Counted from the first letter of the stretch, positions 18,673 to 28,077 are shown. The stretch: DNA of 53,820 nucleotides from an uncultured Bacilli bacterium (GCA_947627355.1 CANQVX010000012.1:1-53820); one strand, 5' to 3'. A program made the numbers and translations. Notes: generated by a model not told the origin, from the sequence alone.

Positions 18673-19520
18673 ACATTAAAATAAATCACCTTTCTTATAC
18701 TTATCCTAGCAATCAACCTTTTAAAGAAGATGCTTTAAGTGATATCAATGCCTCTATTAAAAGTAACGATTTTGTCGCTATAATCGGGCAAACCGGCTCA
18801 GGTAAATCAACTTTAATTCAAAATTTAAATGGTTTACTTATTCCTACTACTGGTCAAGTTGAAATAGAAGATTATATTATTAAAAAGAAAGTTAAATTAA
18901 AAAACATTAAACAATTAAGAAAGAAAATTGGTATTGTTTTTCAATTTCCTGAATATCAATTATTTGAAGAAAATGTTGAAAAAGATATCCTATTTGGACC
19001 TAAAAACTTTGGTTTTAATGAAAAACAATTAGCAGGCCTTGCTAAAAAAGTATTAGAAGAAGTGGGCCTTGATGAAACATTTTTAAAAAAATCACCTTTT
19101 GAACTATCAGGTGGGGAAAAAAGAAGAGTAGCTATTGCTGGTATTTTAGCTTTTGATCCTGAAGTTTTAATTGTTGATGAACCAACCGCTGGACTTGATC
19201 CTCAAACAGCTAATAAAATTATGGAATTATTCTATAATTTATATAAAAAACAACATAAAACCATTATTTTAGTTACCCATCAAATGGAAGATGTCTTAAA
19301 ATATGCTAACCATGTAATGGCTTTAAAAAATGGTAAGTTAGAAGCTTATACGACACCATTTAGATTATTTAATGATGAAAAATTGATGAGTCATTTACAA
19401 ATTGAAATGCCTCTAATTTTGAAGATTGCCAAAGAAACAAAAAAGAAATATCCAGATTTAGATTTATCTAAAGTTAAAGATATTGATAGTTTTGTTATGC
19501 AATTAAAGGATGTGATATGA
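18669..19520 (+). CDS. ecfA2: ECF transporter ATPase A2
   Basis: The 283-residue ABC ATPase has Walker A GQTGSGKST, LSGGEKRRVAIAG, and LIVDEPTAGLDP. It pairs with EcfA1 as a heterodimer on the EcfT coupling helices. Its C-terminal extension after residue 225 (FRLFNDEKLMSHLQIEMPLIL) is typical of the A2 type. ATGA overlaps join it to both neighbours. Confidence 0.95.
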   Translation: MNIKINHLSYTYPSNQPFKEDALSDINASIKSNDFVAIIGQTGSGKSTLIQNLNGLLIPTTGQVEIEDYIIKKKVKLKNIKQLRKKIGIVFQFPEYQLFEENVEKDILFGPKNFGFNEKQLAGLAKKVLEEVGLDETFLKKSPFELSGGEKRRVAIAGILAFDPEVLIVDEPTAGLDPQTANKIMELFYNLYKKQHKTIILVTHQMEDVLKYANHVMALKNGKLEAYTTPFRLFNDEKLMSHLQIEMPLILKIAKETKKKYPDLDLSKVKDIDSFVMQLKDVI

Positions 19521-20368
19521 TGTCAAATGTCACATTAGGGAAATATATTCCAAATAACACATTCTTTCATCGTTTAGATCCAAGATGTAAATTGTTGTTA
19601 TTATTTATCTTCATGATTACCATTTTTATTAACATTGGTATGATTGGTTATATAACCCTTGGCTTAGTTATGATTGTCTGCTTCATTTTATCAAAAATTA
19701 GCCTTTTTACCGTCATAAAATCACTTAAGCCAATGTGGTTTATGATGGTCTTTATTCTTGTAATTAACCTAATTGTTGTTAAAACTGGTACTCCATGGCA
19801 TATTGGAAAAATAACAATTTATAGTAATGCTATCTTTAATACTTTAAAGATTGCTTATCGCTTAGTTTTATTAATTTCTACTTCTACGATATTTACTGCA
19901 ACTACTAAACCACTTGATATAACAATTGCTATAGAAGACTTATTTGCTTTTTTAAAGCCAATTGTTAATGTTCATATTTTATCAATGATGATTAGTATTG
20001 CTTTACGATTCATTCCAACTATATTAGATGAAACTAATCGTATTATGAAAGCTCAAGCTAGCCGTGGTGTTGACTTTGTCCATGGTAAGTTAAAAGAAAA
20101 AGCAAAATCAATAACATCTTTAATTATTCCATTATTTGTTAGTGCCTTTGCTCGTAGTGATGAACTAGCTAATGCTATGGAAGCAAGAAGTTATAACCCA
20201 TATGCAAAACGTAGTCGTTATCGTAAGTTAAAATGGCGTATAAAAGATTCAATTATCCTGATTCTATCGATAATTTTGCTTGCTGGTTTTATTACTTTAG
20301 CTGTTACTCATTTAGCTAATAACTGGAATGGTTTTATCTTTGATTGGATTCGTGGGTGGTTTAAATGA
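19517..20368 (+). CDS. ecfT: ECF transporter transmembrane subunit T
   Basis: The 283-residue membrane protein starts with VTLGKYIPNNTFFHRLDPRCKLLL, typical of EcfT, has several hydrophobic segments, and carries the coupling motifs with Ala-Arg-Gly character (KAQASRGVDF and ANAMEARSYNPYAKR). It links the S component to the ATPases. A second ATG directly follows the first; both fit the weak AAAGGATG site. Confidence 0.94.
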   Translation: MMSNVTLGKYIPNNTFFHRLDPRCKLLLLFIFMITIFINIGMIGYITLGLVMIVCFILSKISLFTVIKSLKPMWFMMVFILVINLIVVKTGTPWHIGKITIYSNAIFNTLKIAYRLVLLISTSTIFTATTKPLDITIAIEDLFAFLKPIVNVHILSMMISIALRFIPTILDETNRIMKAQASRGVDFVHGKLKEKAKSITSLIIPLFVSAFARSDELANAMEARSYNPYAKRSRYRKLKWRIKDSIILILSIILLAGFITLAVTHLANNWNGFIFDWIRGWFK

Positions 20369-21105
20369 GTAAATATAAATGTATTGTTGCTTATGATGGT
20401 TATGACTATTATGGTTATCAAAATCAAAGTCATGAAAGTAAGACCATTCAAAACGAAATAGAGTCGATTCTATCGACAATTTGTAAAGAAAAGATAACCA
20501 TTTTCGCATCAGGTAGAACTGATCGAAAAGTTCACGCTTTAGGTCAAGTTTTTCATTTTGAAACAAGTCTTAGCATCAAAAATGATGCTTTGCTTAAAGC
20601 TATGAATAGTTTGCTTTCAAGTTCAATTAGAATTTTAAAAGTTACTAGAGCAAATAAAGATTTTCATGCTCGTTATAGCGTTAAGAAAAAACAATATTTG
20701 TATCAAATTAAAAATAGTAGTGATTTATTACCAATGGAAGCAAGATATTATGCTTTGGTTAAAGAAAAGATTGATATGGATTTATTAAATGAAGCAAGTA
20801 AATTATTTATTGGTGAACATGATTTTAGAAATTTCACTTTGAATAAAGAAGATGAAGTTCATTCGTTTAATAAAACCATTTATCAAATAAAAATAAGTAA
20901 GAAAAAAGATAAAATCTTTATCTTATTTGAAGGTAGTGGTTTTTTAAGAGCAATGATTAGGATGATGGTTGGAGCAATGATTGCCGTTGCTACTAAAAAG
21001 AAAGACTTATCATACATTGAAAACTTATTAAACCTAAAAAGTAAAGACAAATGTGGTTATAAAGCAAAGCCAGAAGGCTTATATTTAAAAAAGGTAATTT
21101 ATTAG
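20365..21105 (+). CDS. truA: tRNA pseudouridine(38-40) synthase TruA
   Basis: The 246-residue enzyme has the TruA catalytic motif ASGRTDRKVHALGQVFHF with the nucleophilic Asp, the N-terminal YDGYDYYGYQNQ, and the C-terminal FLRAMIRMMVGAMIAV block. It modifies the anticodon arm of many tRNAs. The gene overlaps ecfT by 4 bases, reproducing the ecfA1-ecfA2-ecfT-truA order of Bacillus. Confidence 0.95.
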   Translation: MSKYKCIVAYDGYDYYGYQNQSHESKTIQNEIESILSTICKEKITIFASGRTDRKVHALGQVFHFETSLSIKNDALLKAMNSLLSSSIRILKVTRANKDFHARYSVKKKQYLYQIKNSSDLLPMEARYYALVKEKIDMDLLNEASKLFIGEHDFRNFTLNKEDEVHSFNKTIYQIKISKKKDKIFILFEGSGFLRAMIRMMVGAMIAVATKKKDLSYIENLLNLKSKDKCGYKAKPEGLYLKKVIY

Positions 21106-21119
21106 AAAGGAATGATAGC

Positions 21120-21881
21120 ATGATTATAAACAATTATCATACTCATACTAAACGTTGTGGACACGCAACTGGTGAAGATATTGATTATGTAAACTATGCA
21201 ATATCATTACATATGAAAACTCTTGGTTTTAGTTGTCATATTTCGCATACTGATTTTGAATTGAATGCTAGTTATTTAAAAGACATTCAAAAACTAAAAG
21301 AACAATTTAAAGATAAAATCAAGATTTTAAAAGCTTTTGAATGCGAATATGAAGATGATTTAATTCCCTATTATCGAAACTTAGTTGAAACTAAACAAGT
21401 TGATTATTTAATTTTTGGTAATCATAATACAACTTATAATGGTACGTTTTATAATTTTATTAGACCATTTAAAGATGTAACTTATCTAGATGTCTATTAT
21501 GAAACCTTGAAGAAGGCTTTAGATAGTCATTTGTTTACTTATATTTGTCATCCTGATGTCTTTTTAAAAGGCTATCTTAAATGGGATGAACATGCCATTA
21601 ATTTAACTCATAAAATGGGAAAACTATTAAGTCAATATGATTGCTATGTTGAACTTAGTGGTACAGGCTATCGTAGTAAAGCTAGACTTAAATATAATGG
21701 TGAATTTCTTCCAACATATCCATTTAAAGAATTCTTTAAGATTTTAAAACAATATCCTTTGAAATTTGTTTTAGGTGCTGATGCTCATGCCCCAGAACAA
21801 TTAAACGATGATGCTATTAAATATATCGAAGATATGAAAGATGAATTAGAATTAAATACAGTAGATGAAATAAACTTTTGA
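21120..21881 (+). CDS. PHP-domain phosphoesterase, histidinol-phosphatase-like
   Basis: The 253-residue protein begins MIINNYHTHTKRCGHATGEDIDYVNYA, the metal-binding first motif of PHP enzymes of the HisK type, with further ligands in GFSCHISH, FECEYE, GNHN, ICHPDVF and GADAHAP. It probably hydrolyses a phosphomonoester; histidinol phosphate is the standard substrate of the family. No other histidine gene is near, so an alternative substrate or salvage role is possible. A good AGAAAGGA site precedes it, 14 bases after truA. Confidence 0.85.
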   Translation: MIINNYHTHTKRCGHATGEDIDYVNYAISLHMKTLGFSCHISHTDFELNASYLKDIQKLKEQFKDKIKILKAFECEYEDDLIPYYRNLVETKQVDYLIFGNHNTTYNGTFYNFIRPFKDVTYLDVYYETLKKALDSHLFTYICHPDVFLKGYLKWDEHAINLTHKMGKLLSQYDCYVELSGTGYRSKARLKYNGEFLPTYPFKEFFKILKQYPLKFVLGADAHAPEQLNDDAIKYIEDMKDELELNTVDEINF

Positions 21882-21896
21882 AAGGAGTCCTAACTT

Positions 21897-22970
21897 ATGG
21901 AAAAAATGTTTGCTAGACTCGAAACAATTTTAACAAAATATCAACAATTGCAAGAAAAATTGCAAGATGAAACTATTATTCAAGATATTAAACAATACAC
22001 TCAATTATCAAAAGAAGCTAGTCAACTTGAAAAGGCAGCTTTAAAGTATCAAGAATATCTCAATAATAAAAAACAAATCGAAGAAACCAAACTATTATTA
22101 GATGATAGTGATGAAGATATGGTGCAACTAGCTAATGAAGAAATTAAGACTTTAACGAGTCAAAACGAAGAATTGTTAAAAGAACTTGAAATACTATTAC
22201 TACCAAAAGATCCAAATGATGATAAAAACATTTTAATGGAAATTAGAGGTGCTGCTGGTGGTGATGAAGCTAACATCTTCGCTGGTGATTTGTTTAGAAT
22301 GTATAGCCGTTATGCTGATTCCAAAGGTTGGAAAATTGAAATCATGGAATCATCAGAAACTGAATTTGGGGGCTTTGCTTTGATCTCTTTCATGGTTAAA
22401 GGCGAAGGTGCTTATTCACGTTTAAAATATGAATCTGGAGCACATCGTGTTCAACGTGTTCCTAAAACTGAAGCGGCTGGTAGAATTCATACTTCCACTG
22501 CTACTGTTTTAGTTATGCCAGAAATTGATGAAGTTGATTCAACTGTTAAAGATGAAGACTTACACATTGATGTTTATCGTTCTGGTGGTGCTGGTGGTCA
22601 ACATGTTAATAAGACTGAATCAGCTATTCGTATCACTCATATTCCTACTCATATCGTTGTTACTTGTCAAGATGGCCGAAGCCAACATGAAAACAAAGAA
22701 AAAGCCTTAAAAATTATAAGAATGAAAGTGGCTGAAGAATTAAAATCAAGACAACTAGAAGAAGTAGGTGCTGAAAGAAAATTAAAAGTTGGTAAAGGTG
22801 AACGTAGTGAAAAGATTCGTACCTATAACTATCCTCAAAATAGAGTTACTGACCATCGAATTGGCTTTACTGTTCAAAAACTTGACCGCATCATTGAAGG
22901 AGATTTAGATGAAGTTTTAGATGCCTTAATGAATGAAGAACAAAAAGAAAAACTTGAGGCGGAATTATAA
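21897..22970 (+). CDS. prfA: Peptide chain release factor 1
   Basis: The 357-residue protein has the catalytic SGGAGGQHVNKTESAIR loop and the RF1 codon-recognition motif P-K-T in RVPKTEAAGRIHTSTATV, so it reads UAA and UAG. The N-terminal third is a helical coiled region. prmC, which methylates the Gln of GGQ, begins 1 base after its stop. No frameshift site is present, as expected for RF1. Confidence 0.97.
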   Translation: MEKMFARLETILTKYQQLQEKLQDETIIQDIKQYTQLSKEASQLEKAALKYQEYLNNKKQIEETKLLLDDSDEDMVQLANEEIKTLTSQNEELLKELEILLLPKDPNDDKNILMEIRGAAGGDEANIFAGDLFRMYSRYADSKGWKIEIMESSETEFGGFALISFMVKGEGAYSRLKYESGAHRVQRVPKTEAAGRIHTSTATVLVMPEIDEVDSTVKDEDLHIDVYRSGGAGGQHVNKTESAIRITHIPTHIVVTCQDGRSQHENKEKALKIIRMKVAEELKSRQLEEVGAERKLKVGKGERSEKIRTYNYPQNRVTDHRIGFTVQKLDRIIEGDLDEVLDALMNEEQKEKLEAEL

Positions 22971-22971
22971 T

Positions 22972-23811
22972 ATGACCTACAATGAAATGATACGTTATTT
23001 TGAAAAACAAGCAATTAATAAAAATCTAGAAGAACATGCCATTAAATGGCTGTTTTTCTATAGTGATTTTTTTGTAGGTTATGATAATTTAGATAAACAA
23101 GTTGATCCTAAAATTTATGAAAAATTTAATGCTATGATGGAACTTTATTTAGAAAAACAAGTGCCACCTCAATATATTTTGAATAAAACTTATTTTTATG
23201 GTTATGAATATTATGTCGATAATAATGTTTTCATTCCAAGAAACGAAACTGAACAATTAGTAGAAGAAACCATTTATCGTATTGATGAAAATTTTGATTT
23301 ACCAATTACTATTTGTGATATTTGTTGTGGAAGTGGGGCCATTGGAATAACTTTAAAAAAAGAAATTGAAGATGCTAAGGTTTATCTATGTGATATCAGT
23401 GACAAGGCCTTAGAAATAGTAAAAAGAAATGCTAAAAGTTTAGATGCTGATGTTAATATTTTACAAGGAGATTTTATAGCTCCATTACTTGAAAACAAAC
23501 TAACTTTTGATGTTATTGTTTGCAATCCACCTTATATCAAAAACAAAGAAAAACTAGCAAGTATGGTGGTTGATAATGAACCTAATATTGCTTTATTTGG
23601 TGGTATAGATGGCCTAGATTTTTATCGTGAGTTATTCAAAAATTTCGATAAACTCACCAATCCTAAATGTCTAGTTGCCCTAGAATTTGGTTATGATCAA
23701 AAAGAAAGTCTTGAAAAACTATTAAAAGAAATGTTACCTAATTATCGTTATGAGTTTTTAAAAGACTATGCATCTTTAGATCGTATGTTGTTTATTTATA
23801 AGGGTTTTTAG
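22972..23811 (+). CDS. prmC: Release-factor glutamine N5-methyltransferase PrmC
   Basis: The 279-residue product has an N-terminal helical domain that recognises release factors and a Rossmann methyltransferase domain with CDICCGSGAIGITL and the glutamine-binding NPPY motif (VCNPPYIKNKEKL). It modifies the GGQ of RF1/RF2. I placed the start at ATG 22972, 12 bases after GAGG in the end of prfA; an in-frame ATG at 22933 lies inside prfA without a good site. Its last 20 bases overlap the end of a convergent gene. Confidence 0.94.
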   Translation: MTYNEMIRYFEKQAINKNLEEHAIKWLFFYSDFFVGYDNLDKQVDPKIYEKFNAMMELYLEKQVPPQYILNKTYFYGYEYYVDNNVFIPRNETEQLVEETIYRIDENFDLPITICDICCGSGAIGITLKKEIEDAKVYLCDISDKALEIVKRNAKSLDADVNILQGDFIAPLLENKLTFDVIVCNPPYIKNKEKLASMVVDNEPNIALFGGIDGLDFYRELFKNFDKLTNPKCLVALEFGYDQKESLEKLLKEMLPNYRYEFLKDYASLDRMLFIYKGF

Positions 23812-24049
23812 AATTTAAATCGTTTTGTTTTACTTGATTTTGTGATGCTATTGCTAGTATCATTTGGCCTACTAGTTCTAAAAAATTTCCAAGAGAGTTT
23901 TGTTCATCAATATCTAGATTTTTAGCTAGTAGATATCCCACAATAGCACCAATGATAGCAAATTCATTGCCAGAAAATAAAAAAAGATAGCGACTTAAAC
24001 TATGATAATCAACGTTTAAAAAGGATTCGAAAGCCTTGTTAGTATCCAT
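23792..24049 (-). CDS. Small uncharacterised protein, 85 residues
   Basis: I do not recognise a named family. The product is probably soluble and helical: an N-terminal acidic segment, a hydrophobic stretch around IIGAIVGYLLAKNLDIDEQ and then NSLGNFLELVGQMILAIASQNQ, ending in a polar tail. The balance of the reading frame looks like real coding sequence. I have a loose recollection of short Bacillota proteins with a similar NSLGNF-VGQ motif. The Shine-Dalgarno is weak. Its 3' end overlaps prmC by 20 bases tail to tail. Confidence 0.68.
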   Translation of the reverse strand: MDTNKAFESFLNVDYHSLSRYLFLFSGNEFAIIGAIVGYLLAKNLDIDEQNSLGNFLELVGQMILAIASQNQVKQNDLNSKNPYK

Positions 24050-24084
24050 AGTATCGCTACTTTCTTGAAAGATTAATAAAAAGT

Positions 24085-24093
24085 TGTTATAAT
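24085..24093 (+). promoter_or_regulatory. Extended -10 promoter of the 40-codon gene
   Basis: TGTTATAAT lies 34 bases before ATG 24127 and matches the element seen before the restriction-modification genes, ecfA1 and the MATE gene. The reverse strand reads ATTATA here and could serve the small gene at 23792-24049, so the site may be bidirectional. Confidence 0.5.
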
Positions 24094-24126
24094 TAAGCCG
24101 AAAAAAGAAGATAAGAGGAAAAACTT

Positions 24127-24249
24127 ATGAGTAAAGAAAAATCAAAAAGAAGTAAAAATCGTCGTAAATGGTTAATTATTGCTAGTGTAGTTCTAGTAAT
24201 CATTATGTTTATTAGTGCAGCAGCTGCTTTAATTATCAAAAAAAGTTAA
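24127..24249 (+). CDS. Small single-pass membrane peptide, 40 residues
   Basis: The peptide starts [15 protein letters not shown], a strongly basic tail, followed by about 21 hydrophobic residues ([21 protein letters not shown]) and ends IKKS. The positive-inside rule predicts the N-terminus in the cytoplasm. AGAGGAA lies 6 bases before the ATG and a consensus-like -10 lies upstream, so this is a complete expression unit. The stop codon interlocks with that of the convergent clpP. It resembles no named peptide I can recall; a remnant of a larger membrane protein is possible. Confidence 0.7.
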   Translation: MSKEKSKRSKNRRKWLIIASVVLVIIMFISAAAALIIKKS

Positions 24250-24821
24250 TAAATAATTTTATCAATGATACCATAATCTATGGCCTTACTTGCATCCATG
24301 AAGTAATCCCTTTCGGTATCTTTTTTTATTTTATTCAAGTTTTGATTAGTATTAGAAGCTAGTATTTCGTTTAGCTTCTTTTTTAGTCTTTGAATCCTTT
24401 TTGATGCTATATCGATATCACTAGCAACACCACTTGTACCACCACTAGGTTGATGAATCATGATTTCACTATTAGGTAAGGCATATCTTTTACCTTTTTT
24501 ACCACCGGCTAGTAAAAAGGCACCCATACTAGCTGCTAGTCCTATACAAATCGTAGAGACGTCGCAACTAATGTGCTGCATTGTATCATAAATTGCCATG
24601 CCACTAGTAATTGAACCACCAACAGAATTGATGTATAGTTGAATGTCTTTACTAGAATCTTTGCTAGCTAGGTATAATAATTGGGCAATAATATTACTAG
24701 CCATAGTGTCATCAATTTCGCCAGTTAACATGATAATTCTTTCTTTTAAAAGCAATGAATAGACATCATAATGTCTTTCTCCATCATGGCTTACTTCAAT
24801 AATTGTTGGAATGTAGTGCAT
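24246..24821 (-). CDS. clpP: ATP-dependent Clp protease proteolytic subunit
   Basis: The 191-residue serine peptidase has the full triad: Ser98 in [11 protein letters not shown], His123 in IMIHQPSGG and Asp172 in ERDYFMDA. It forms the tetradecameric chamber fed by ClpX or ClpC. AGGAGG precedes the ATG on the reverse strand. No CtsR-type repeat was seen upstream. It is divergent from gap and its stop codon shares bases with that of the 40-codon gene. Confidence 0.96.
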   Translation of the reverse strand: MHYIPTIIEVSHDGERHYDVYSLLLKERIIMLTGEIDDTMASNIIAQLLYLASKDSSKDIQLYINSVGGSITSGMAIYDTMQHISCDVSTICIGLAASMGAFLLAGGKKGKRYALPNSEIMIHQPSGGTSGVASDIDIASKRIQRLKKKLNEILASNTNQNLNKIKKDTERDYFMDASKAIDYGIIDKIIY

Positions 24822-24912
24822 ATTTTGTCCTCCTAAATTAAAGTATGCCCAAGTATTTAAAAATATACATGATAATATTTATATATTAAATATTATTTTT
24901 ATTTTTAAATTG

Positions 24913-24941
24913 TTGCAATTGACTAGCTAAATATTTATAAT
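24913..24941 (+). promoter_or_regulatory. Promoter of gap
   Basis: TTGCAA (24913-24918) and TATAAT (24936-24941) are separated by 17 bases. The rest of the 172-base clpP-gap interval is extremely AT-rich and holds the clpP promoter, which I could not place with confidence. TTGCAA is its own reverse complement, so it could act as -35 in both directions. Confidence 0.75.
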
Positions 24942-24993
24942 TATACATGTACGAATAATTTAGAAAATTAAATTATTGAAAGGAGATTTTCGT

Positions 24994-26022
24994 ATGAGTG
25001 TAAAAATTGCAATTAATGGTTTTGGAAGAATTGGACGTTTAGCTTTCAGACAAATGTTTGGAGCCGAAGGCTATGAAGTTGTTGCTATTAACGATTTAAC
25101 TAGCCCTAAAATGTTGGCTCATTTATTAAAATATGATTCAGCTCAAGGTCGTTATGCTTTAGCTGACAAAGTTACTTGTTCAGAAGATGATGCAAGTGAA
25201 GGTTGGATTGCTGTTGATGGAAAGAAAATCAGAATTTATGCTGAAAAAGATGCAGCAAACTGCCCTTGGAAAGAATTAGATGTTGATGTTGTGTTAGAAT
25301 GTACTGGTTTTTATTGTTCAAAAGAAAAATCAATGGCTCACATCAACGCTGGTGCTAAAAAAGTTATCATTTCAGCTCCTGCTGGAAACGATTTGAAGAC
25401 TATCGTTTATGGTGTTAACGATAAAACTTTAACTAGCGAAGATAAAGTTATTTCAGCTGCTAGTTGTACAACTAACTGCTTAGCTCCTATGGCTAAGGCT
25501 TTAAATGACTTTGCACCTATTCAATCTGGTATCATGACAACAGTTCATGCTTACACTGGTGATCAAATGGTTCTAGATGGACCACATAGAAAAGGTGATT
25601 TAAGAAGAGCTAGAGCTGCTGCTTGCAATATCGTTCCTAATTCAACTGGTGCTGCAAAAGCTATCGGTTTAGTTATTCCTGAATTAAATAAAAAATTAAT
25701 TGGTTCTGCTCAACGTGTTCCAGTATGCACTGGTTCAACAACTATTTTAGTTGCTGTTGTTAAAGCAAATGATTTAACAGTTGAAGCAATTAATGCTGCA
25801 ATGAAAGCTCAAACAAGTCCTTCATTTGGATATACTGAAGAACCTTTAGTATCTTCTGATATTATTGGTATTACTTATGGTTCATTATTTGATGCAACTC
25901 AAACTATGGTAACTAAGATTTGTGATGGTTTATATCAAGTTCAAGTTGTTGCATGGTATGATAATGAAAATTCTTATACTTCTCAATTTGTTCGTTTAGC
26001 TAAAGAATTTGCTCAAAAATAA
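24994..26022 (+). CDS. gap: Glyceraldehyde-3-phosphate dehydrogenase
   Basis: The 342-residue glycolytic enzyme begins [20 protein letters not shown] and has the catalytic Cys158 in [12 protein letters not shown], with [26 protein letters not shown] and the WYDNE motif near the end. Asp34 in the VVAINDL segment indicates NAD use. ATG 24994 follows AAGGAGA by 8 bases; an upstream in-frame codon at 24976 precedes the site. It is followed by a hairpin and then pgk-tpiA. Confidence 0.97.
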   Translation: MSVKIAINGFGRIGRLAFRQMFGAEGYEVVAINDLTSPKMLAHLLKYDSAQGRYALADKVTCSEDDASEGWIAVDGKKIRIYAEKDAANCPWKELDVDVVLECTGFYCSKEKSMAHINAGAKKVIISAPAGNDLKTIVYGVNDKTLTSEDKVISAASCTTNCLAPMAKALNDFAPIQSGIMTTVHAYTGDQMVLDGPHRKGDLRRARAAACNIVPNSTGAAKAIGLVIPELNKKLIGSAQRVPVCTGSTTILVAVVKANDLTVEAINAAMKAQTSPSFGYTEEPLVSSDIIGITYGSLFDATQTMVTKICDGLYQVQVVAWYDNENSYTSQFVRLAKEFAQK

Positions 26023-26044
26023 GTAATTTAAATTAAATATTATT

Positions 26045-26070
26045 AGCACTCTTTATGGGTGCTTTATTTT
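26045..26070 (+). terminator. Weak terminator or attenuator between gap and pgk-tpiA
   Basis: AGCACTC (26045-26051) pairs with GGGTGCT (26057-26063) around a 5-base loop and is followed by TTATTTT. Only 22 bases separate it from GTG 26092. A partial terminator would set gap expression above that of the downstream gene. Confidence 0.6.
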
Positions 26071-26091
26071 CACAAGGGGAGGAAAATATTC

Positions 26092-28077
26092 GTGAAAAAA
26101 ACAGTTAGAGATTTAACAAATTTAGCTGGTAAAGTGGTATTTGTACGCGTTGATTTCAACGTACCTTTAAAAAATGGTGTGATTAGTGATGACAATCGTA
26201 TCGTTAGTGCTTTACCAACCATTAACTACTTAAAAGAACAAGGTGCTCGAATTGTTCTATTTTCTCATTTAGGTAAAGTAGACCATAAAGATGAAGAAAA
26301 GAAAAAACAAGATATGGCTAAAAATGATATGAAATTTGTAGCTAAACGAGTTGAAGAATTATTACAATCTCCATTTGTTTATGTTGATGAAACTCGTGGT
26401 GAAAAATTATCAAAGGCCATTCAAGAATTAAAAGATGGCGAAGTATTATTAATGCAAAATACTCGTTATGAAAAAGGTGAAAGCAAAAATGATCCTGAAC
26501 TTAGCGCTTATTGGGCAAGTTTAGCTGACGCATTTGTTATGGATGCTTTTGGCTCTGCTCATAGAGCTCATGCTTCAACTTATGGTGTACCTGAAATCTT
26601 AGCTAAAGAAAACAAACCTACAGCTTTAGGCTTTTTAATGGAAAAAGAAGTTTTAGGTTTAGGAAAATGTGTAGCTGCTAATGAACATCCTTACGTTGCA
26701 ATCCTTGGTGGTGCTAAGGTATCAGATAAGATTCTAGTTGTTGAAAAACTACTAGAAAAAGCTGATAAAGTTTTAATTGGTGGTGCTATTACTTGTACTT
26801 TCTTAAAAGCTATGGGTAAAAATGTTGGTACTAGCCGTTATGAAGAAGATCAACTTGATTTTGCTCGTCATTGCTTAGAAATTGGCAAAGATAAATTAGT
26901 ATTACCTGTTGACCATGTCATTGCTAATGATTTTGATAATCCAACTGATATTAAAGTTGTTGCCGAAGATGGCATTATTGATGGCTATGAAAGACTAGAC
27001 ATTGGTCCTAAGACTCGTGAATTGTATAAAGAAATCTTACAATCTGCTAAAGTTGTTTTCTGGAATGGTCCTATGGGTGTTTTTGAAAAAGAAGAATTTG
27101 CCGATGGAACCAAAGCTATTTGTGAAATCTTAACAAGCCTTCCTAATTGCTTTAGTGTTATTGGTGGTGGCGATAGTGCAGCTGCTGCTTTACAATTTGG
27201 CTATAAAGAAAAATTCTCACATGTATCTACAGGTGGCGGAGCATCTTTAGAATTAATTGAAAAAGAAGGCCATTTACCAGGTATTGATATCATTGAAGAT
27301 AGAAAACCAATTAGAAATTCAAACCGTAAAACAGTTATCATTGGTAACTGGAAAATGAATCACACTAATAAAGATACTTTTGTTTTTGTAGAAAAAGTTA
27401 AATCAGAAATTCCAGTTGCTAATCAAAACGATATCGTTGTTGGTATTGCTCCTAGTTATTTAAGTTTAGCTACTGCTGTATCTAGACGTAGTGATTTAAT
27501 TGTCTGTGCTCAAGATGTAAATGAATTTGTAAGTGGTGCTTATACTGGTGAAGTTAGCGTTGATATGTTAAAAGAAATCGCTATTAAATATAGTATCATT
27601 GGTCATTCTGAAAGAAGACAATACTATTTTGAAACTAGTGAACGTTGCAATGCTAAAATGAAAACATTATTTGCTAATGAAATGTTCCCAATCTATTGTG
27701 TTGGTGAAACTTTAAAACAATTTGAAGAAAATCAAACTAAAGAAGTTGTTAAAGAACAAATTCAAGTAGGCTTAAAAGGAATTAGTGCTACTAATGTTCG
27801 CAATATGATTATTGCTTATGAACCAGTATGGTCAATTGGCACTGGTAAGAATGCTAATCCTGAAATTGCTGAAGATGTTTGTGCTTATATCCGTAGTTTG
27901 ATTAAAGATTTATATACCGAAGATGTGGCAAATAGTGTCATTATTCAATATGGTGGTAGTGTTAAACCTGAAAACATTCGCAGTTATCTAGAACAAGATA
28001 ATATTGATGGTGCTTTAGTTGGTGGTGCTTCATTAGATAGCGAATCTTTCTTAAATTTAATTAGAAACCTTTATTAA
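26092..28077 (+). CDS. pgk-tpiA: Fused phosphoglycerate kinase - triosephosphate isomerase
   Basis: One frame of 661 residues encodes two glycolytic enzymes. Residues 1 to about 400 are phosphoglycerate kinase (VRVDFNVPLKNG, GGAKVSDKI, FWNGPMGVFE, VIGGGDSAAA). A short linker (DRKPIRNSN) leads to triosephosphate isomerase from about 413, with Asn419 and Lys421 in GNWKMN, His505 in IGHSERR, Glu577 in AYEPVWSIGTG and the YGGSV loop. Both active sites look intact and there is no stop or internal ribosome site at the junction. GTG 26092 follows GGGGAGG by 8 bases. A PGK-TIM fusion is known from Thermotoga; outside it such fusions are uncommon. Confidence 0.95.
   Translation: MKKTVRDLTNLAGKVVFVRVDFNVPLKNGVISDDNRIVSALPTINYLKEQGARIVLFSHLGKVDHKDEEKKKQDMAKNDMKFVAKRVEELLQSPFVYVDETRGEKLSKAIQELKDGEVLLMQNTRYEKGESKNDPELSAYWASLADAFVMDAFGSAHRAHASTYGVPEILAKENKPTALGFLMEKEVLGLGKCVAANEHPYVAILGGAKVSDKILVVEKLLEKADKVLIGGAITCTFLKAMGKNVGTSRYEEDQLDFARHCLEIGKDKLVLPVDHVIANDFDNPTDIKVVAEDGIIDGYERLDIGPKTRELYKEILQSAKVVFWNGPMGVFEKEEFADGTKAICEILTSLPNCFSVIGGGDSAAAALQFGYKEKFSHVSTGGGASLELIEKEGHLPGIDIIEDRKPIRNSNRKTVIIGNWKMNHTNKDTFVFVEKVKSEIPVANQNDIVVGIAPSYLSLATAVSRRSDLIVCAQDVNEFVSGAYTGEVSVDMLKEIAIKYSIIGHSERRQYYFETSERCNAKMKTLFANEMFPIYCVGETLKQFEENQTKEVVKEQIQVGLKGISATNVRNMIIAYEPVWSIGTGKNANPEIAEDVCAYIRSLIKDLYTEDVANSVIIQYGGSVKPENIRSYLEQDNIDGALVGGASLDSESFLNLIRNLY

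Noticed and set aside
24822-24993. CIRCE or CtsR operator in the clpP-gap interval
   Set aside because: Neither the TTAGCACTC/GAGTGCTAA palindrome nor the GGTCAAA heptad repeats are present; the interval is plain AT-rich promoter DNA.
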